The notes: generated from the sequence alone by a model not told the origin. DNA of 64,000 bases from Delphinus delphis (GCF_949987515.2 NC_082702.1:52669600-52733599); one strand, 5' to 3'. Positions 53,885 through 64,000 are shown, counted from the first letter of the stretch. Numbers and translations: made by a program.

Positions 53885-54257
53885 ATTTTATTTTTATTTA
53901 TTTATTTTTTAAAATCTTTTTTTAAAATTAATTTTTAAATTAATTTTTTGGCTGCGTTGGGTCTTCATTGCTTCATGCTGGCTTTCTCTAGATGCGGCCA
54001 GCAGGGGTTACTCTTCTCCTCTTCGCTGCGGTGTGTGGGCTTCTCATTGCTGTGGCTTCTCTTGTTGCAGAGCACGGGCTCTAAGTGTGCAGGCTTCAGT
54101 AGTTGTGGCTCACGGGCTCTAGAGTGCAGGCTCAGTAGTTGTGGCACACGGGCTTAGTTGCTCCATGGCATGTGGGATCTTCCCGGACCAGGGCTCGAAC
54201 CTGTGTCCCCTGCATTGGCAGGCAGATTCTTAACCACTGTGCCACCAGGGAAGTCCC
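53885..54257 (-). mobile_element. CHR SINE, tandem neighbour of the previous copy
   Basis: A/T-rich tail from about 53885, body from 'ttttttggctgcgttgggtc' to 'gccaccagggaagtccc'. Same orientation, almost no spacer. Confidence 0.92.
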
Positions 54258-54554
54258 AGGACCATGTTTTGAATGGGCTGGCTCATCTTACTTTCGTTAG
54301 TAAATGTTCAAATTCACTTGGATGTGGTGGCTGAGGTGTGGCACAGATTTTCCATCACTTCAAGATTTAATGCCTTGTCCCCAGGGTGTCCATACTTGGT
54401 GAATCTTTTCACAGAGCCGTGGAAATGCCTCCTCCCTTCTTAACTGTCTGCTTAGCCCTTCTGCCTGCCATTTGGCTGCCAGCTACCCTCTAAGGGGAGC
54501 TGGGGGGGGGGGAACTGGGAGGCACTGCCGACAAGAGGACAGGAACACCTTGAA
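54258..54554. other. Intron 2, unassigned
   Basis: One G10 run at about 54504-54513; otherwise nothing recognised. Confidence 0.35.
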
Positions 54555-54745
54555 GGCAGAGTAATTATTGCATTTATTGAGCATATGCCATGAGTCAGCA
54601 TCATGCTGGGTATTATAAGCACATATGTACCCATGTGATCATGTGTATGGATATTCATGTATAGTGTCCAGTCATCACAATAAACCTGTGAGTTATACCC
54701 TATTACTGGTGAGTTAAGTGAATTAGGCAAGTCAAGCAAAGGTTA
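54555..54745 (-). mobile_element. MIR SINE
   Basis: 'ttgcatttattgagcatatg', 'ctgtgagttataccctatta'. Confidence 0.75.
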
Positions 54746-54819
54746 CCAAGGCTTTTAGAGGAACTAATAAGGTCAGATTTCCCCAGTCACTATGTGCTAT
54801 AAAAACTTTAGGTTGAGAT

Positions 54820-54965
54820 TGAAAAGACAAGGCATAGACTGGGAGAAAATGTTTGCACAACGTGACTAATAAAGGACTTGTATCCAGAATATACAAAGAA
54901 TCCCTAAAACTCAACAATAAGAAAACAAACAACCCAATTAAAAATGGGCAAAAGATCTGAACAGA
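54820..54965 (+). mobile_element. L1 ORF2 fragment
   Basis: 'actgggagaaaatgtttgca', 'acttgtatccagaatataca', 'caattaaaaatgggcaaaag'. Confidence 0.85.
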
Positions 54966-55054
54966 GACCTCACTTGCTCTTTCCCCCATCCCACCGCACT
55001 GCCCACCCACCTGCCTCTCCATTCTGCTGTAGCGAAGATAGGCTACTTTCTAGA

Positions 55055-55735
55055 CCAGCTCTGTCTAAAAGAAATATAATGAGAACCACCAATGCCGGGT
55101 ACATCATAGTTTCAAATATTCTAGTCACGACACTAAAAAAAGAAAGAGGTGAAATTAATAATATGTTTTATGTAACTCAGCATATCCAAAGTATTATTTC
55201 AACATGTACACAATATAATTTTTTTTTTTTTAATTTTTGGCTGTGTTGGGTCTTCATTGCTGCACGCGGGCTTTCTGTACTTGCGACAAGCGGGGGCTAC
55301 TCTTCGTTGCAGTGTATGGGCTTCTCATTGTGGTGGCTTCTCTTGTAAGAGAGCATGGGCTCTAGGCATGCAGGCTTCAGAAGTTGTGGCACGCAGGCTC
55401 AGTAGTTGTGGCTCGCGGGCTCTTGAGTGCAGGCTCAGTAGTTGTGGCTCACAGGTTTAGTTGCTCCGTGGCATGTCAGATCTTCCCAGACCAGGGCTTG
55501 AACCCGTGTCCCCTGCATTGGCAGGTGGATTCTTAACCACTGTGCCACCAGGGAAGTCCCCACAATATAATTATTAATGAGATTTTTACATTTTTGTTTT
55601 TGTTCTGAGTCTTCAAAATCTAGTGTGTCTTATACCTACAGAACATCTCAGTTTAGACCAATTCAGTTCCAAGTGCTCACGAGCCGTATCTGGCCAATAG
55701 CTACTGTATCGGACAGTGCACTTCTAGAATATACC
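55055..55735 (+). mobile_element. hAT-type DNA transposon split by a CHR SINE
   Basis: Ends agctctgtctaaaagaaata and ctactgtatcggacagtgca are inverted repeats. Middle parts 'ggtgaaattaataatatgtt' and 'acatctcagtttagaccaat' fit one old element. No transposase frame. Confidence 0.65.
55221..55560 (-). mobile_element. CHR SINE
   Basis: Target-site duplication cacaatataatt exact at 55209-55220 and 55561-55572. Confidence 0.96.
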
Positions 55736-56642
55736 TACTTCCTCTTTTTGCATTACCCTCTTCCTTTGTGATCCCCATACTCTTCCTTCTTCCCCAAGCA
55801 GCAAAGCTGTTCTCCGTGTGGCAGCTGCTGTGATGCTCCCGAGGGCAAATCTGCATCCTGCTGCATGAGGTCCGGTGGCTTTATTTTCCCACGGCGACTG
55901 AACATGTGGAACTGTGCGTGTCTGCTGGCTCTGCCATCTGCCTGGGCATCTGTTCTAGATTTCGGTGTGACACCTGATCCCCGGGGCCTGAGTGTCCACT
56001 TCCAGCTGTGCTTCTGCAAATTATTTGGTAGTCCCAGTAGAACCTTCTTCTTGTGGTGCCCTGCATCCCGGGTGGCACTGGTTAGCTAGCAGACTGGGGA
56101 GCACGTGTGTGTGTGTGTGTGTGTACATATGCATGTGCCTTTCCCCTCTTGCTGCCAATTGCCCAGTCTCCTCTGTCACCTCTGTCCTCACTTTAGAGAG
56201 AGTGTATCTCATGCCCAGTTCCCACTGCCCCGAGCACGAGTTGGAATCTTTGGGCTGCAAGGGTCAGAAACCAGCTTACGCAAAAAGGAGAATATACTGG
56301 AATGTGTGGCCGAGAAGGGTGCTCTGTAACTCACCAGATCCAAGGAGCTGGGGCCTTGGGAGCAGAAACGGAAACTGCCTCTCTCATCCTTTGCTCACCT
56401 TGCTGCCGGTCCTTGCTTTTTGCCCTGTTCTCTCCTTTCAGAGACAGGCCTCGCTATAGAGCAGATCGTGTAGCCATGAGCAGCCCCAGCCCAGCAGCCC
56501 TACAAGAGTGCCAGTTGCCCTCAGCATCCACCCTTGGTCCTCACTCGTGGATTCCACCTTTCCAAATTTGCTTACTCGCTAAAACTTATTTGTAACCCCC
56601 GTACCAAACCTCGTGGCTTCTGTAGTCATCTGTGCACATGCG
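55736..56642. other. Intron 2, unassigned
   Basis: Short (TG)n at 56105-56124. No other repeat or exon recognised. Confidence 0.4.
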
Positions 56643-56655
56643 TAGAGCCGTGAAC

Positions 56656-56792
56656 TTTTTTGTGCTTTTTTGTTTGTTTGTTTTGGGCCACGCCTCTCAA
56701 CTTGCGGGATCCTAGTTTCCCAACCAGGGATTGAACCTGGGACCTCGGCAGTGGAAGTGCAAGTCCCAGCCACTAGACCGCCAGGGAGTTCC
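56656..56792 (-). mobile_element. Short CHR-1-like SINE
   Basis: 'ttttgggccacgcctctcaa' to 'accgccagggagttcc'. Target-site duplication tagagccgtg(a/g)ac at 56643-56655 and 56793-56805. Confidence 0.95.
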
Positions 56793-56859
56793 TAGAGCCG
56801 TGGACATCGGAGTTGCCCGAGGTATGCGTTCCCAGCTGGCTGCGTGCTTGTTTCAGCTC

Positions 56860-57285
56860 TCCTAGTGTAACAGGCTAGTTAGCACCACGTTTTTCTCACT
56901 TTTTTGCCTTTTGGGTGTGATTTTGTCATTTAAAAGGCCCCCAACGGCTGTCTAGTGTTCCTATGAAGCACAAGAAGGCTGTGCTATGCCTTATAGAGAA
57001 AATAACAGGTGTTACATAAGCTTTGTTCGGGCGTGAGTTACATTGCTGCTGGCTGTGAGTTCAGTGCTAAGGAATCAGCAATATATGTTAAATAAGGTGT
57101 CTAAACAAACGTATAAAACAAGGTTTTGTGTTGATCAGTTGAGGAAAATGTTGTGACCAGAGGCTCGCAGAAACCTAACCTTGTATTCCCCCGAGGAGTA
57201 ATGGTTCCAATATTTGCCTATTCAGTGTTTACAGTGACTTTACAGAATGTAACTGCTGTGAAAGGTGAGAATTGACTGCATATGT
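56860..57285 (+). mobile_element. Tigger (pogo-like) DNA transposon fossil
   Basis: 'tttgccttttgggtgtgatt', 'gctgtctagtgttcctatga', 'cagaaacctaaccttgtatt' and right end 'gagaattgactgcat'. The middle corresponds to the first part of a Tigger transposase (N-terminal DNA-binding region), but frameshifts and stops break it. It jumps straight to the 3' terminus, so it is an internally deleted, inactive copy. The left inverted repeat is missing. Confidence 0.75.
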
Positions 57286-57690
57286 CAATCCAGGGGCAAG
57301 ACTGGCTCTGCTTTGGTCTTGGGGCCCCCCACTTGAACCAGTGACGTGAATTCTAGAAGAGGGTGTGCAGAGGCCAGAGAATGGGTGGGAGCGCGTGTCT
57401 GGCCTCTTCCCCGGGCTTGAGAGAGCGTCTCCTGCCACCAAAGCCACCCACTGGAAGTCTTGGCGAGAAACTCAGGCCCACGTCCTGCTTTCTAGAACCT
57501 TCTGCCTGCTCTTCCCACAGCCCCCGGAGGTACCACACCTCAAGTCTGAGAGGGAGGAAGGTCTGTTTCCTTAGAATTAGCCTCTTCTACTGTAAGGTCG
57601 TGAAAGCCCTTTGGGAACCGAGGTTGGGAGAACACGTCTCAGCTGTGGCTCTCAAAGGCTGGTCAGGAAGAGAGGCTGCCAACGAACTGG
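57286..57690. other. Intron 2, unassigned
   Basis: Nothing recognised. Confidence 0.4.
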
Positions 57691-57706
57691 TTGTCTCTTT
57701 GCTTTT

Positions 57707-57990
57707 TTTTTTAAATTAATTTATTTATTTTTGGCTGCATTGGGTCTTCGTTGCAGTGCGCGGGCTTCTCATCGCGGTGGCTTCTCTTGTTGTGGAGCAC
57801 GGGCTCTAGGCGCGTGGGCTTCAGTAGTTGCCGCACGTGGGCTCGGTAGTTGTGGCTCGTGGGCTCAGTAGTTGTGGCACACGGGCTTGGTTGCTCCCTG
57901 GCATGTGGGATCTTCCTGGACCAGGGCTCGAACCCGTGTCCCCTGCATTGGCAGGTGGATGCTTAACCACTGCGCCACTGGGGAGGTCCC
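57707..57990 (-). mobile_element. CHR SINE
   Basis: Target-site duplication tgtctctttgctttt at 57692-57706 and 57991-58005. Confidence 0.96.
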
Positions 57991-58005
57991 TGTCTCTTTG
58001 CTTTT

Positions 58006-58429
58006 ATTCATCATTGCTGAATTCATTCCTCCCATTATTTATTCATTTAATGACTAGTGATTATTTGCCAAGGGCAGGGAACCGTTGAGTTCTGATCGAA
58101 ATAGACATGGTCTTTAATTTCACGGACATTATTGTTTGGGGGATCCGGCGAACATTGGTAGAATCCACATACAACTGCCTTTGTAATGAAAATGAAGATA
58201 AGTTCTGACACGTTCTTTGAGGGACCACGGGAGGTTTCATACCTGACAGGAGCCCAGGGAACAGCAGCCAAACGGATCTAACTGTGGCCTTTCTGGTCCC
58301 AGGGGCTGTGCTTTGTGGCTCGAGGCCAAATCTGACCTGTGTCCCAGAGGGCTGTGAGTGTGCACTTCCTGGGGGGACCCTGGGGCAGCTGATGGGCTGC
58401 GGGAGGTCACATCACGTGTAACAGCAGTG
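58006..58429. other. Intron 2, unassigned
   Basis: Nothing recognised. Confidence 0.4.
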
Positions 58430-58600
58430 TTGGAGTTGGACAAGCCTGGGCTTGAGTCCTGGCTCTGCTACTCTGTGTGTGACTTCCTGCTTCAGTGTCT
58501 GCATCTGTCAAATGGGTGCAGTGATGGTACCTGCCTTGTGAGTTGGTGCGCAGACCAGAGGCAGCTCTGTGAAGCCTTTAGCTCAGTGTTAATTGAGTGC
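58430..58600 (+). mobile_element. MIR SINE
   Basis: 'ggcttgagtcctggctctgc', 'tgtctgcatctgtcaaatgg'. Confidence 0.85.
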
Positions 58601-58754
58601 TTTTGTTGGCAGTGTCATTGGTAGGGGAAGGCTTTGCTTACCCAGGGTCCTGGACTCACAAAGGGGGAGACCTTTCCTGGTGTCAGTCTCCTGGGAAGGC
58701 GATACGCCCTCTGCCTCCCCATCCCCCAGGCCTGGAAGCCAGTTTGGGGATGGT

Positions 58755-60290
58755 GTTTCGATTCTCTATTGCTGTATAACAAACCATCTCAGAACACAGT
58801 TTTGTGGGTCAGGAATTTGGGCAGGCCTCGGCTGGGTGTGGTTCTGTCCTCCTGGGGGTTGACTGCAGTGCTTCACCTGGATGTGGTCAGCTCCTGGCTG
58901 GGCTGGAAGTCCCAAGAAGGCTCTCCGGTCGTGTCTGTCCCTCCATGCTCCTTCCTGCAGTCAGTCTGTCTGTCTGCCTCCCTCCCTCCACATGGCTGGC
59001 TTGGGCTTTCTCACAGCTCAGTGGTCTTGTAGTAGTTGGACTTCTTACATGGTGATTGGCTTCTGTGGGTGGGGGGCACAAGAGGGAGAGGAACCTGCAG
59101 GTCCTCTTTTTTATTTTTATTTTATTTTATTTTATTTTATTTTTAACATCTTTACTGAGGTATAATTGCTTTACAATGGTGTGTTAGTTTCTGCTTTATA
59201 ACAAAGTGAATCAGTTATACATATACATATGTTCCCATATGTCTTCCCTCTTGCGTCTCCCTCCCTCCCACCCTCCCTATCCCACCCCTCCAGGCTGTCA
59301 CAAAGCACCAAGCCAATATCCCTGTGCCATGCGGCTGCTTCCCACTAGCTATCTACCTTACTACGTTTGTTAGTGTGTATATGTCCATGACTCTCTCTTG
59401 CCCTGTCACAGCTCACCCTTCCCCCTCCCCATAACCTCAAGTCCGTTCTCCAATAGGTCTGCGTCTTTGTTCCTGTCTTACCACTAGGTTCTTCATGACA
59501 TTTTTTTTTTCTTAAATTCCATATATATGTGTTAGCATAAGGTATTTGTCTTTTTCTTTCTGACTTACTTCACTCTGTATGACAGACTGTAGGTCTATCC
59601 ACCTCATTACAAATAGCTCAATTTCGTTTCTTTTTATGGCTGAGTAATATTCCATTGTATATATGTGCCACATCTTCTTTATCCATTCATCCGATGATGG
59701 GCACTTAGGTTGTTTCCATCTCCGGGCTATTGTAAATAGAGCTGCAATGAACATTTTGGTACATGACTCTTTTTGAATTTTGGTTTTCTCAGGGTATATG
59801 CCCAGTAGTGGGATTGCTGGGTCATATGGTAGTTCTATTTGTAGTTTTTTAAGGAACCTCCATACTGTTCTCCATAGTGGCTGAACCAATTCACATTCCC
59901 ACCAGCAGTGCAAGAGTGTTCCCTTTTCTCCACACCCTCTCCAACATTTATTGTTTCTAGATTTTTTGATGATGGCCATTCTGACTGGTGTGAGATGATA
60001 TCTCATTGTAGTTTTGATTTGCATTTCTCTAATGATTAATGATGTTGAGCATTCTTTCATGTGTTTGTTGGCAGTCTGTATATCTTCTTTGGAGAAATGT
60101 CTATTTAGGTCTTCACCTGCAGGTCCTCTTAAGGGTTGGGGTCGAAAGTGACAAGGTGTCACTTCTGCTGCATTCTTCTGGTCAAAGCAAGTCACAAGGC
60201 CAGCCCAGAGTCAAGGGGAGGGAAGTAGATTCTACGTCATAATGGGAAGAGTGGCACAGAATTTGTGGCTGTCTTTAACCCACCAGAGAT
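58755..60290 (+). mobile_element. LTR-like repeat (MaLR/MLT1 type), split by L1
   Basis: 'tctattgctgtataacaaac' at the left. After the L1: 'caagtcacaaggccagccca' and 'cacagaatttgtggctgtct'. Confidence 0.65.
59109..60114 (-). mobile_element. Young 5'-truncated L1 with an open ORF2 C-terminus
   Basis: Exact 16-bp target-site duplication acctgcaggtcctctt at 59093-59108 and 60115-60130. The A-tail appears as T/TTTTA units at 59108-59150. The reverse frame 60195-59512 is open to its natural stop. It carries [32 protein letters not shown] and [16 protein letters not shown], which are ORF2 C-terminal landmarks. The first 27 codons of that frame (60195-60115) are flanking DNA, and endonuclease and reverse transcriptase are absent, so it cannot move. 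Confidence 0.97.
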
Positions 60291-60754
60291 AAGACTGGTA
60301 GCCAGGGAGTCTCTCTGACTCTCTGGGCCTTGACCTTGGACATGTCTGGATGTGCAGAAGGCTGCTGTGGTAAGGGCATATTAAGAGGGTCTCCTCCTCA
60401 GGGAGAGAGGGTGGGAGGAAGAGGATGGGGAATCCAGGCCAGGGTCTGTACAAATGTCTTAAAACACAGTAAGAAGGAAGCACTTGGGTCTGAGGGATGG
60501 AATGTGTCTTTGCTGTTTGTTTTCTGTTCCACTGTTTATGTCACTGTTGTCCTTGGTGGACATAGTCTTTGGAGGCGACCTGCCTGTTTTAGCTGAGCCA
60601 AGGGGTAGGGATATGGTCTTAGGTCAGAGCGTTCAGGAGTAGAGGACCTGCCTGGGGGGATTAGTGAGGTGAGTATAGCAGGGACTGGACTGAAAGGCAC
60701 CCCATGGGAGATGAAGCACAGGGAGGTTGGAGAGCAGAGCCCCCAGCCCCTGTC
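60291..60754. other. Intron 2, unassigned
   Basis: Nothing recognised. Confidence 0.4.
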
Positions 60755-60940
60755 ATGGCCCTGTGCTCCCTTGCTGTGTGACCATGGGCAGTTGATTTAA
60801 CCTCTCTGGACTCAGTTTCTTTGTACCGTGGGACTATCAAGGGTTGGGGTAAGGATCAAATGAGCTCACACGTGCTAGGTTTGTAGCACAGGGTTTGGCC
60901 CAGAGTAAGTGCTCTGTAAACGTCTGTGCTGAGGATCATG
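60755..60940 (+). mobile_element. MIR SINE
   Basis: 'cttgctgtgtgaccatgggc', 'gtaaggatcaaatgagctca', 'agagtaagtgctctgtaaac'. Confidence 0.88.
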
Positions 60941-60996
60941 CTAGCACGTAGCTACTTCTGTAACTACTGGGACTGTTTGTTTCAGAAGTCCTGCCA

Positions 60997-61349
60997 GGAC
61001 TTCCCTGGTGGCACAGTGGTTAAGAATCCGCCTGCCAATGCAGGGGACACGGGTTCGATCCCTGGTCTGGGAAGATCCCACATGTCACAGAGCAGCTAAG
61101 CCCGTGCGCCACAACTACTGAGCCTGTGTTCTGGAGCCCACGAGCCACAACTACTGAGCCCGTGCGCCACAACTACTGAAGCCCGCACGCCTAGAGCCTG
61201 TGCTCCACCAAAAGAGAAGCCACCGCAGTGAGAAGCCCATGCACTGCAACGAAGAGTAGCCCCTGCTCACTGCAACTAGAGAAAACTCATGCGCAGCAAC
61301 GAAGACCCAACGCAGCCAAGAATAAATTAAAAAAAAAAAAAATAATAAT
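60997..61349 (+). mobile_element. CHR SINE
   Basis: Sense; B-box-like gggttcgatccc. The block 'gccacaactactga' recurs three times inside. Target-site duplication agaagtc(c/g)tgcca at 60984-60996 and 61350-61362. Confidence 0.96.
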
Positions 61350-61362
61350 AGAAGTCGTGCCA

Positions 61363-62600
61363 ACCTGACAAATCTCCTTCCAGCACTAAACCTTCTGGTT
61401 GTTGAGGTTAATTTTTAAGCGTTTCTTTCTTCCCAGGGTTGAAAGGAACGTGTAGTCATTGTTCACAGTCAGGGAGTTCAGAGGCTTAAAGTGAACCACT
61501 GTGAAGCCACCTCCTGCGATGGCCGTTCGTGCCGAGCGTGAGTGAAGGGAGACGCAGCCGTTGCACGTGGAGGCTTTCTGGACGGAAGAGGGGAGGGGTC
61601 TTTCACCTGGAGGGTCTCTGCTCTCCCTGTGGGGCCAGGCTAGCCGGTGAGCCTCTCCGAGTCCTCCCCAGGGGGTCTCGGCCTGAGCAGGTGGGGGCCA
61701 CGCAGGACAGCGAACTGCTCATGCCCTGCCGAGCCCTCAGGGTCCCAGAGGCAGAAGATACAGCCGCAGGGTGACCTGTCGCTCCAGGGGGAAGTCTGGG
61801 GGCTGTGAGACCCGCCTCCAAGGCTTCCTGATTTGTTTCTTTAGAACCGCCATGGTTGGGGACTGTTTTCCCTTCTGCCCGGCCCTGCTTGGGTTCTGTC
61901 GACTCATCCTGTGGCCCTGAGGTTCTCCTGGCCCTTCCGAAGGTTAAGGGAGCTCCGAAGCCGTCCAGAACGCAAGTCCCTCTCGGGCAGCCCAGGGCCT
62001 CCTTGGGGGGGATCCAGTTTCGCTGCCTGATGTCGTCCCAGCCCTGGTGTAGCTGGCTCCTTAGATGCCCGTGGCCTTCTTGGCGGAGACCCCTGAGGGC
62101 CCGTAATGCGTGTCATTTAGCACCCTTACGCTTAGCCCTCAGACACTGAGTTGCTCGGCACTACCCGGTTTGGGCCATGAAAGGGCCACGTGACAAGTCT
62201 GAGAAGGGACCCTTGTCCCTGGTTAGAGATGACTACTCACTCCTGAGAAGGTGGGTTTCCAGAAGGGAGAGCCAAGATGGTGGACACATTGTTACTGTGC
62301 GTGGGGCAGGGCTCGGATGCCCGGGGCCACGTCCCGGTTCTTTCAGCTGGGCTGTGGGTCTCCTCTGAGCCAGTTTCTTTGCTCCTGTACCCATTGCTCA
62401 GCTACCTGCTTAGAGCCTGACAGGCACTAAAGGTGTTGGATGCTGCATAAATAGGCAAATGACAAGATAGTTCTCGTGACCCTCGTAGGCTGGTGGGAAG
62501 AGGTGGGTAGTGAAAGGGAAATGAAGACGAAGACCCGTCTTTACTAATGACGGCACCTCGAGGGGCGGGAGAACCCACGGTGGGGTGGTCAGCAAAGGCC
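61363..62600. promoter_or_regulatory. Repeat-poor, CpG-moderate block; enhancer candidate
   Basis: About 1.2 kb with no recognised transposon. It contains the E-box gccacgtgac at 62186-62195 and a YY1-like gccaagatggtgg at 62270-62282. Regulatory use is inference. Confidence 0.3.
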
Positions 62601-62609
62601 TCTCTGAGG

Positions 62610-62760
62610 ACGTTGAGGCCTCAGTCCCCCCATGTGTAAAATGGGAGTGTTAGCACCTCTGTCCTTGGGCAGCTGTGATGATAGAATGAATTAGCGCCTG
62701 TAAAGCATCTGCCCCTCGCTAAGAACAAAGAGCTTTCTTAGGCGTTATTATTTTTATTAT
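62610..62760 (+). mobile_element. MIR SINE
   Basis: 'ccccatgtgtaaaatgggag', 'gtgatgatagaatgaattag'. Confidence 0.8.
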
Positions 62761-62801
62761 TACGCTGGAGAGGAGTCTTATTCTTCTGGGGAGCTTGAGA
62801 G

Positions 62802-62823
62802 AGTGTGTGTGTGTGTGTGTGTG
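62802..62823. repeat. Short (GT)n
   Basis: About 11 units. Confidence 0.95.
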
Positions 62824-63019
62824 ATGCCCAAAGACCACAAGTGGTGTTCCAGCCTGTTTGTGAAGCTCGGACGTGGGCTGTGTTAAAGAGTGGTACGTGG
62901 TGTGTGCCGTCAGCATTTTCACAAAGAAGTAGGCAGCGTTGATCCAAAGGCAGTCGTGTGGCTTTAGAATGAACGTATCAGTCTGGGGAGACATAAGGAA
63001 TTTCGTTACTGTAGAGAGA

Positions 63020-63270
63020 GGCCAGTGTAGAAGAGTGGTTAAGAACCAACACACTGGAACCACACAGTCTGTCCAAATCCTGGCATGCTCTCTCTCTAGC
63101 TCTGTGACCTGGAGCACATTACTTCACCTCTCTGGGCCCTTTCCCCATTCGTAAAATGAGGATAGTCACAACTACCTTGCCAATTGTGGTGAATTTTTAG
63201 TGAGTTAATTCATGCAAAGCATTTTGTTGAATTGCTAACATACAGAGAAAGCTGAATCAATGTAAGGTCT
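63020..63270 (+). mobile_element. MIR SINE, near full length
   Basis: 'gtagaagagtggttaagaac', 'agctctgtgacctggagcac', 'attcgtaaaatgaggatagt'. Confidence 0.9.
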
Positions 63271-63284
63271 TATTAGTGGTAAGG

Positions 63285-63515
63285 GATTAAGATTGTGGGC
63301 TTGAGTCAGAGGATCTGAGTCCAGATGGTCACCGGTGGGTGTCCTTGGGTAAGTCACTTCACCTCTTGACACCCTAGCTTCCCCTTTATGTAGAGTAGGA
63401 GAAAACGTTATCCACTTTATCAGAATGTTGTGTGGATTAAATGAGTTAATGTACGAGTGATGAGGAGAACTCCTGGCACATAGTAACTGCTAAACGAACG
63501 GTAGTTTTTGTTGAT
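63285..63515 (+). mobile_element. MIR SINE, near full length
   Basis: 'gggcttgagtcagaggatct', 'tccttgggtaagtcacttca', 'ctcctggcacatagtaactg'. Direct head-to-tail neighbour of the previous MIR. Confidence 0.9.
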
Positions 63516-63524
63516 AGTGGTCAT

Positions 63525-64000
63525 AATGGTTTCAGTTAGCTATGGCTCTGTAACAAACTACCCCAAAACTTAGTGGCTTAAAACTGCACCCATTTGTTAC
63601 GTTGCACGGTTCTGAGGCCGTTCCTCTGCTGGGTGCGCTGGCCTCACTCGCGTGGACGTTCCGAGATGGCCTCACTCGCGTGGTTGGCAGTTGGTGCTGG
63701 CTGTTGGCTGGGGGCTTCTGTTCTCCGTGTGGCCTCTCATCCTCCAGCAGGCCAGCCTGGATCCCTAATGTGGCAGTCTCAAAGAAACGTTCTGACGGGA
63801 CTTCCTTGGCAGTCCAGATGTTAAGACTCTGTGCTTCCAATGCAGGAGACGCGGGTTTGATCTCTCGTCAGGGAACTAAGATCCCACATGCCGGGCAGCC
63901 AAAAGAAAAGAGAAAAAAAGAAAGAAAGAAATGTTCTCAGAGGCAGAAGCAGCAAGGTTTCTTGATGTCTGGGCTCTAGAACTTGCACAGTGTCACTTCT
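63525..64000 (+). mobile_element. LTR-like repeat (MaLR/MLT1 type), split by a CHR SINE, running off the window
   Basis: 'gtttcagttagctatggctc', 'cctctcatcctccagcaggc'. An exact 16-mer ggcctcactcgcgtgg is repeated at 63640 and 63668 (28-bp period). Confidence 0.7.
63798..63924 (+). mobile_element. Short CHR-1-like SINE
   Basis: 'gggacttccttggcagtcca' to a GAAA-rich tail. Target-site duplication aaagaaa(c/t)gttct(g/c)a at 63781 and 63925. Confidence 0.93.

Larger units (their letters stand above)
37499..64000 (+). other. PLCG2: PLCG2 intron 2 (5' part)
   Basis: Consensus donor GTGAGTACC at 37499. No further PLCG2 exon, and in particular no continuation of the PH domain, appears before the window ends. 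This fits the very long second intron I recall from human. Repeats within it are listed separately. Confidence 0.8.

Overview
The window is mammalian nuclear DNA, almost certainly from a cetacean and probably a toothed whale. It is filled with tRNA-derived CHR SINEs (CHR-1 and CHR-2 type), which belong to the cetacean/hippo/ruminant group. Five copies (near 1.7, 20.6, 38.5, 44.4 and 49.5 kb) are the short, internally deleted CHR-2 form reported from cetaceans. I see no ruminant BovB or Bov-tA and no pig PRE-1. The species assignment is inferred from these repeats, not read directly.

Only one protein-coding gene is supported: the 5' part of PLCG2 (phospholipase C gamma 2) on the + strand. A CpG-island promoter lies at about 31.2-31.8 kb. 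A non-coding exon 1 ends at 31504 with a consensus donor. Intron 1 spans 31505-37259. Exon 2 carries the start codon at 37306 and the first 64 codons, and ends at 37498 in phase 1. Everything from 37499 to the end is read as the start of the long intron 2. Bases 1 to about 31.2 kb are 5' intergenic DNA; from the human 16q order this should be the CMIP-PLCG2 interval, but no CMIP exon is visible.

Upstream flank (1-31 kb): interspersed repeats with three regulatory candidates. These are a strong CTCF-like site at 4.41 kb, a weaker one at 5.23 kb, and a compact cluster of three ZNF143/SBS-like sites plus tandem ETS sites at 10.36-10.49 kb that looks like an unannotated promoter or loop anchor. 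At 24.7-27.3 kb two L1 fragments lie head to head.

Intron 1 (31.5-37.3 kb): MIR and L2 remnants, plus two L1-derived insertions with clear target-site duplications. One of them (33257-33674) joins two different L1 3' ends inside a single 18-bp duplication. Intron 2 (37.5-64 kb): 14 CHR SINEs (11 antisense), four antisense L1s, sense-biased MIRs, a fossil Tigger transposon, MaLR-like LTRs, and a repeat-poor stretch at 61.4-62.6 kb. One antisense CHR-2 copy carries a ready-made splice acceptor.

Repeat families were named by eye from remembered consensus sequences. Class calls are reliable; subfamily names and outer borders of old repeats are approximate. I found no new multi-gene system. The most interesting signals are regulatory (ZNF143 cluster, CTCF site, exonizable SINE) and retrotransposition-related (composite L1).
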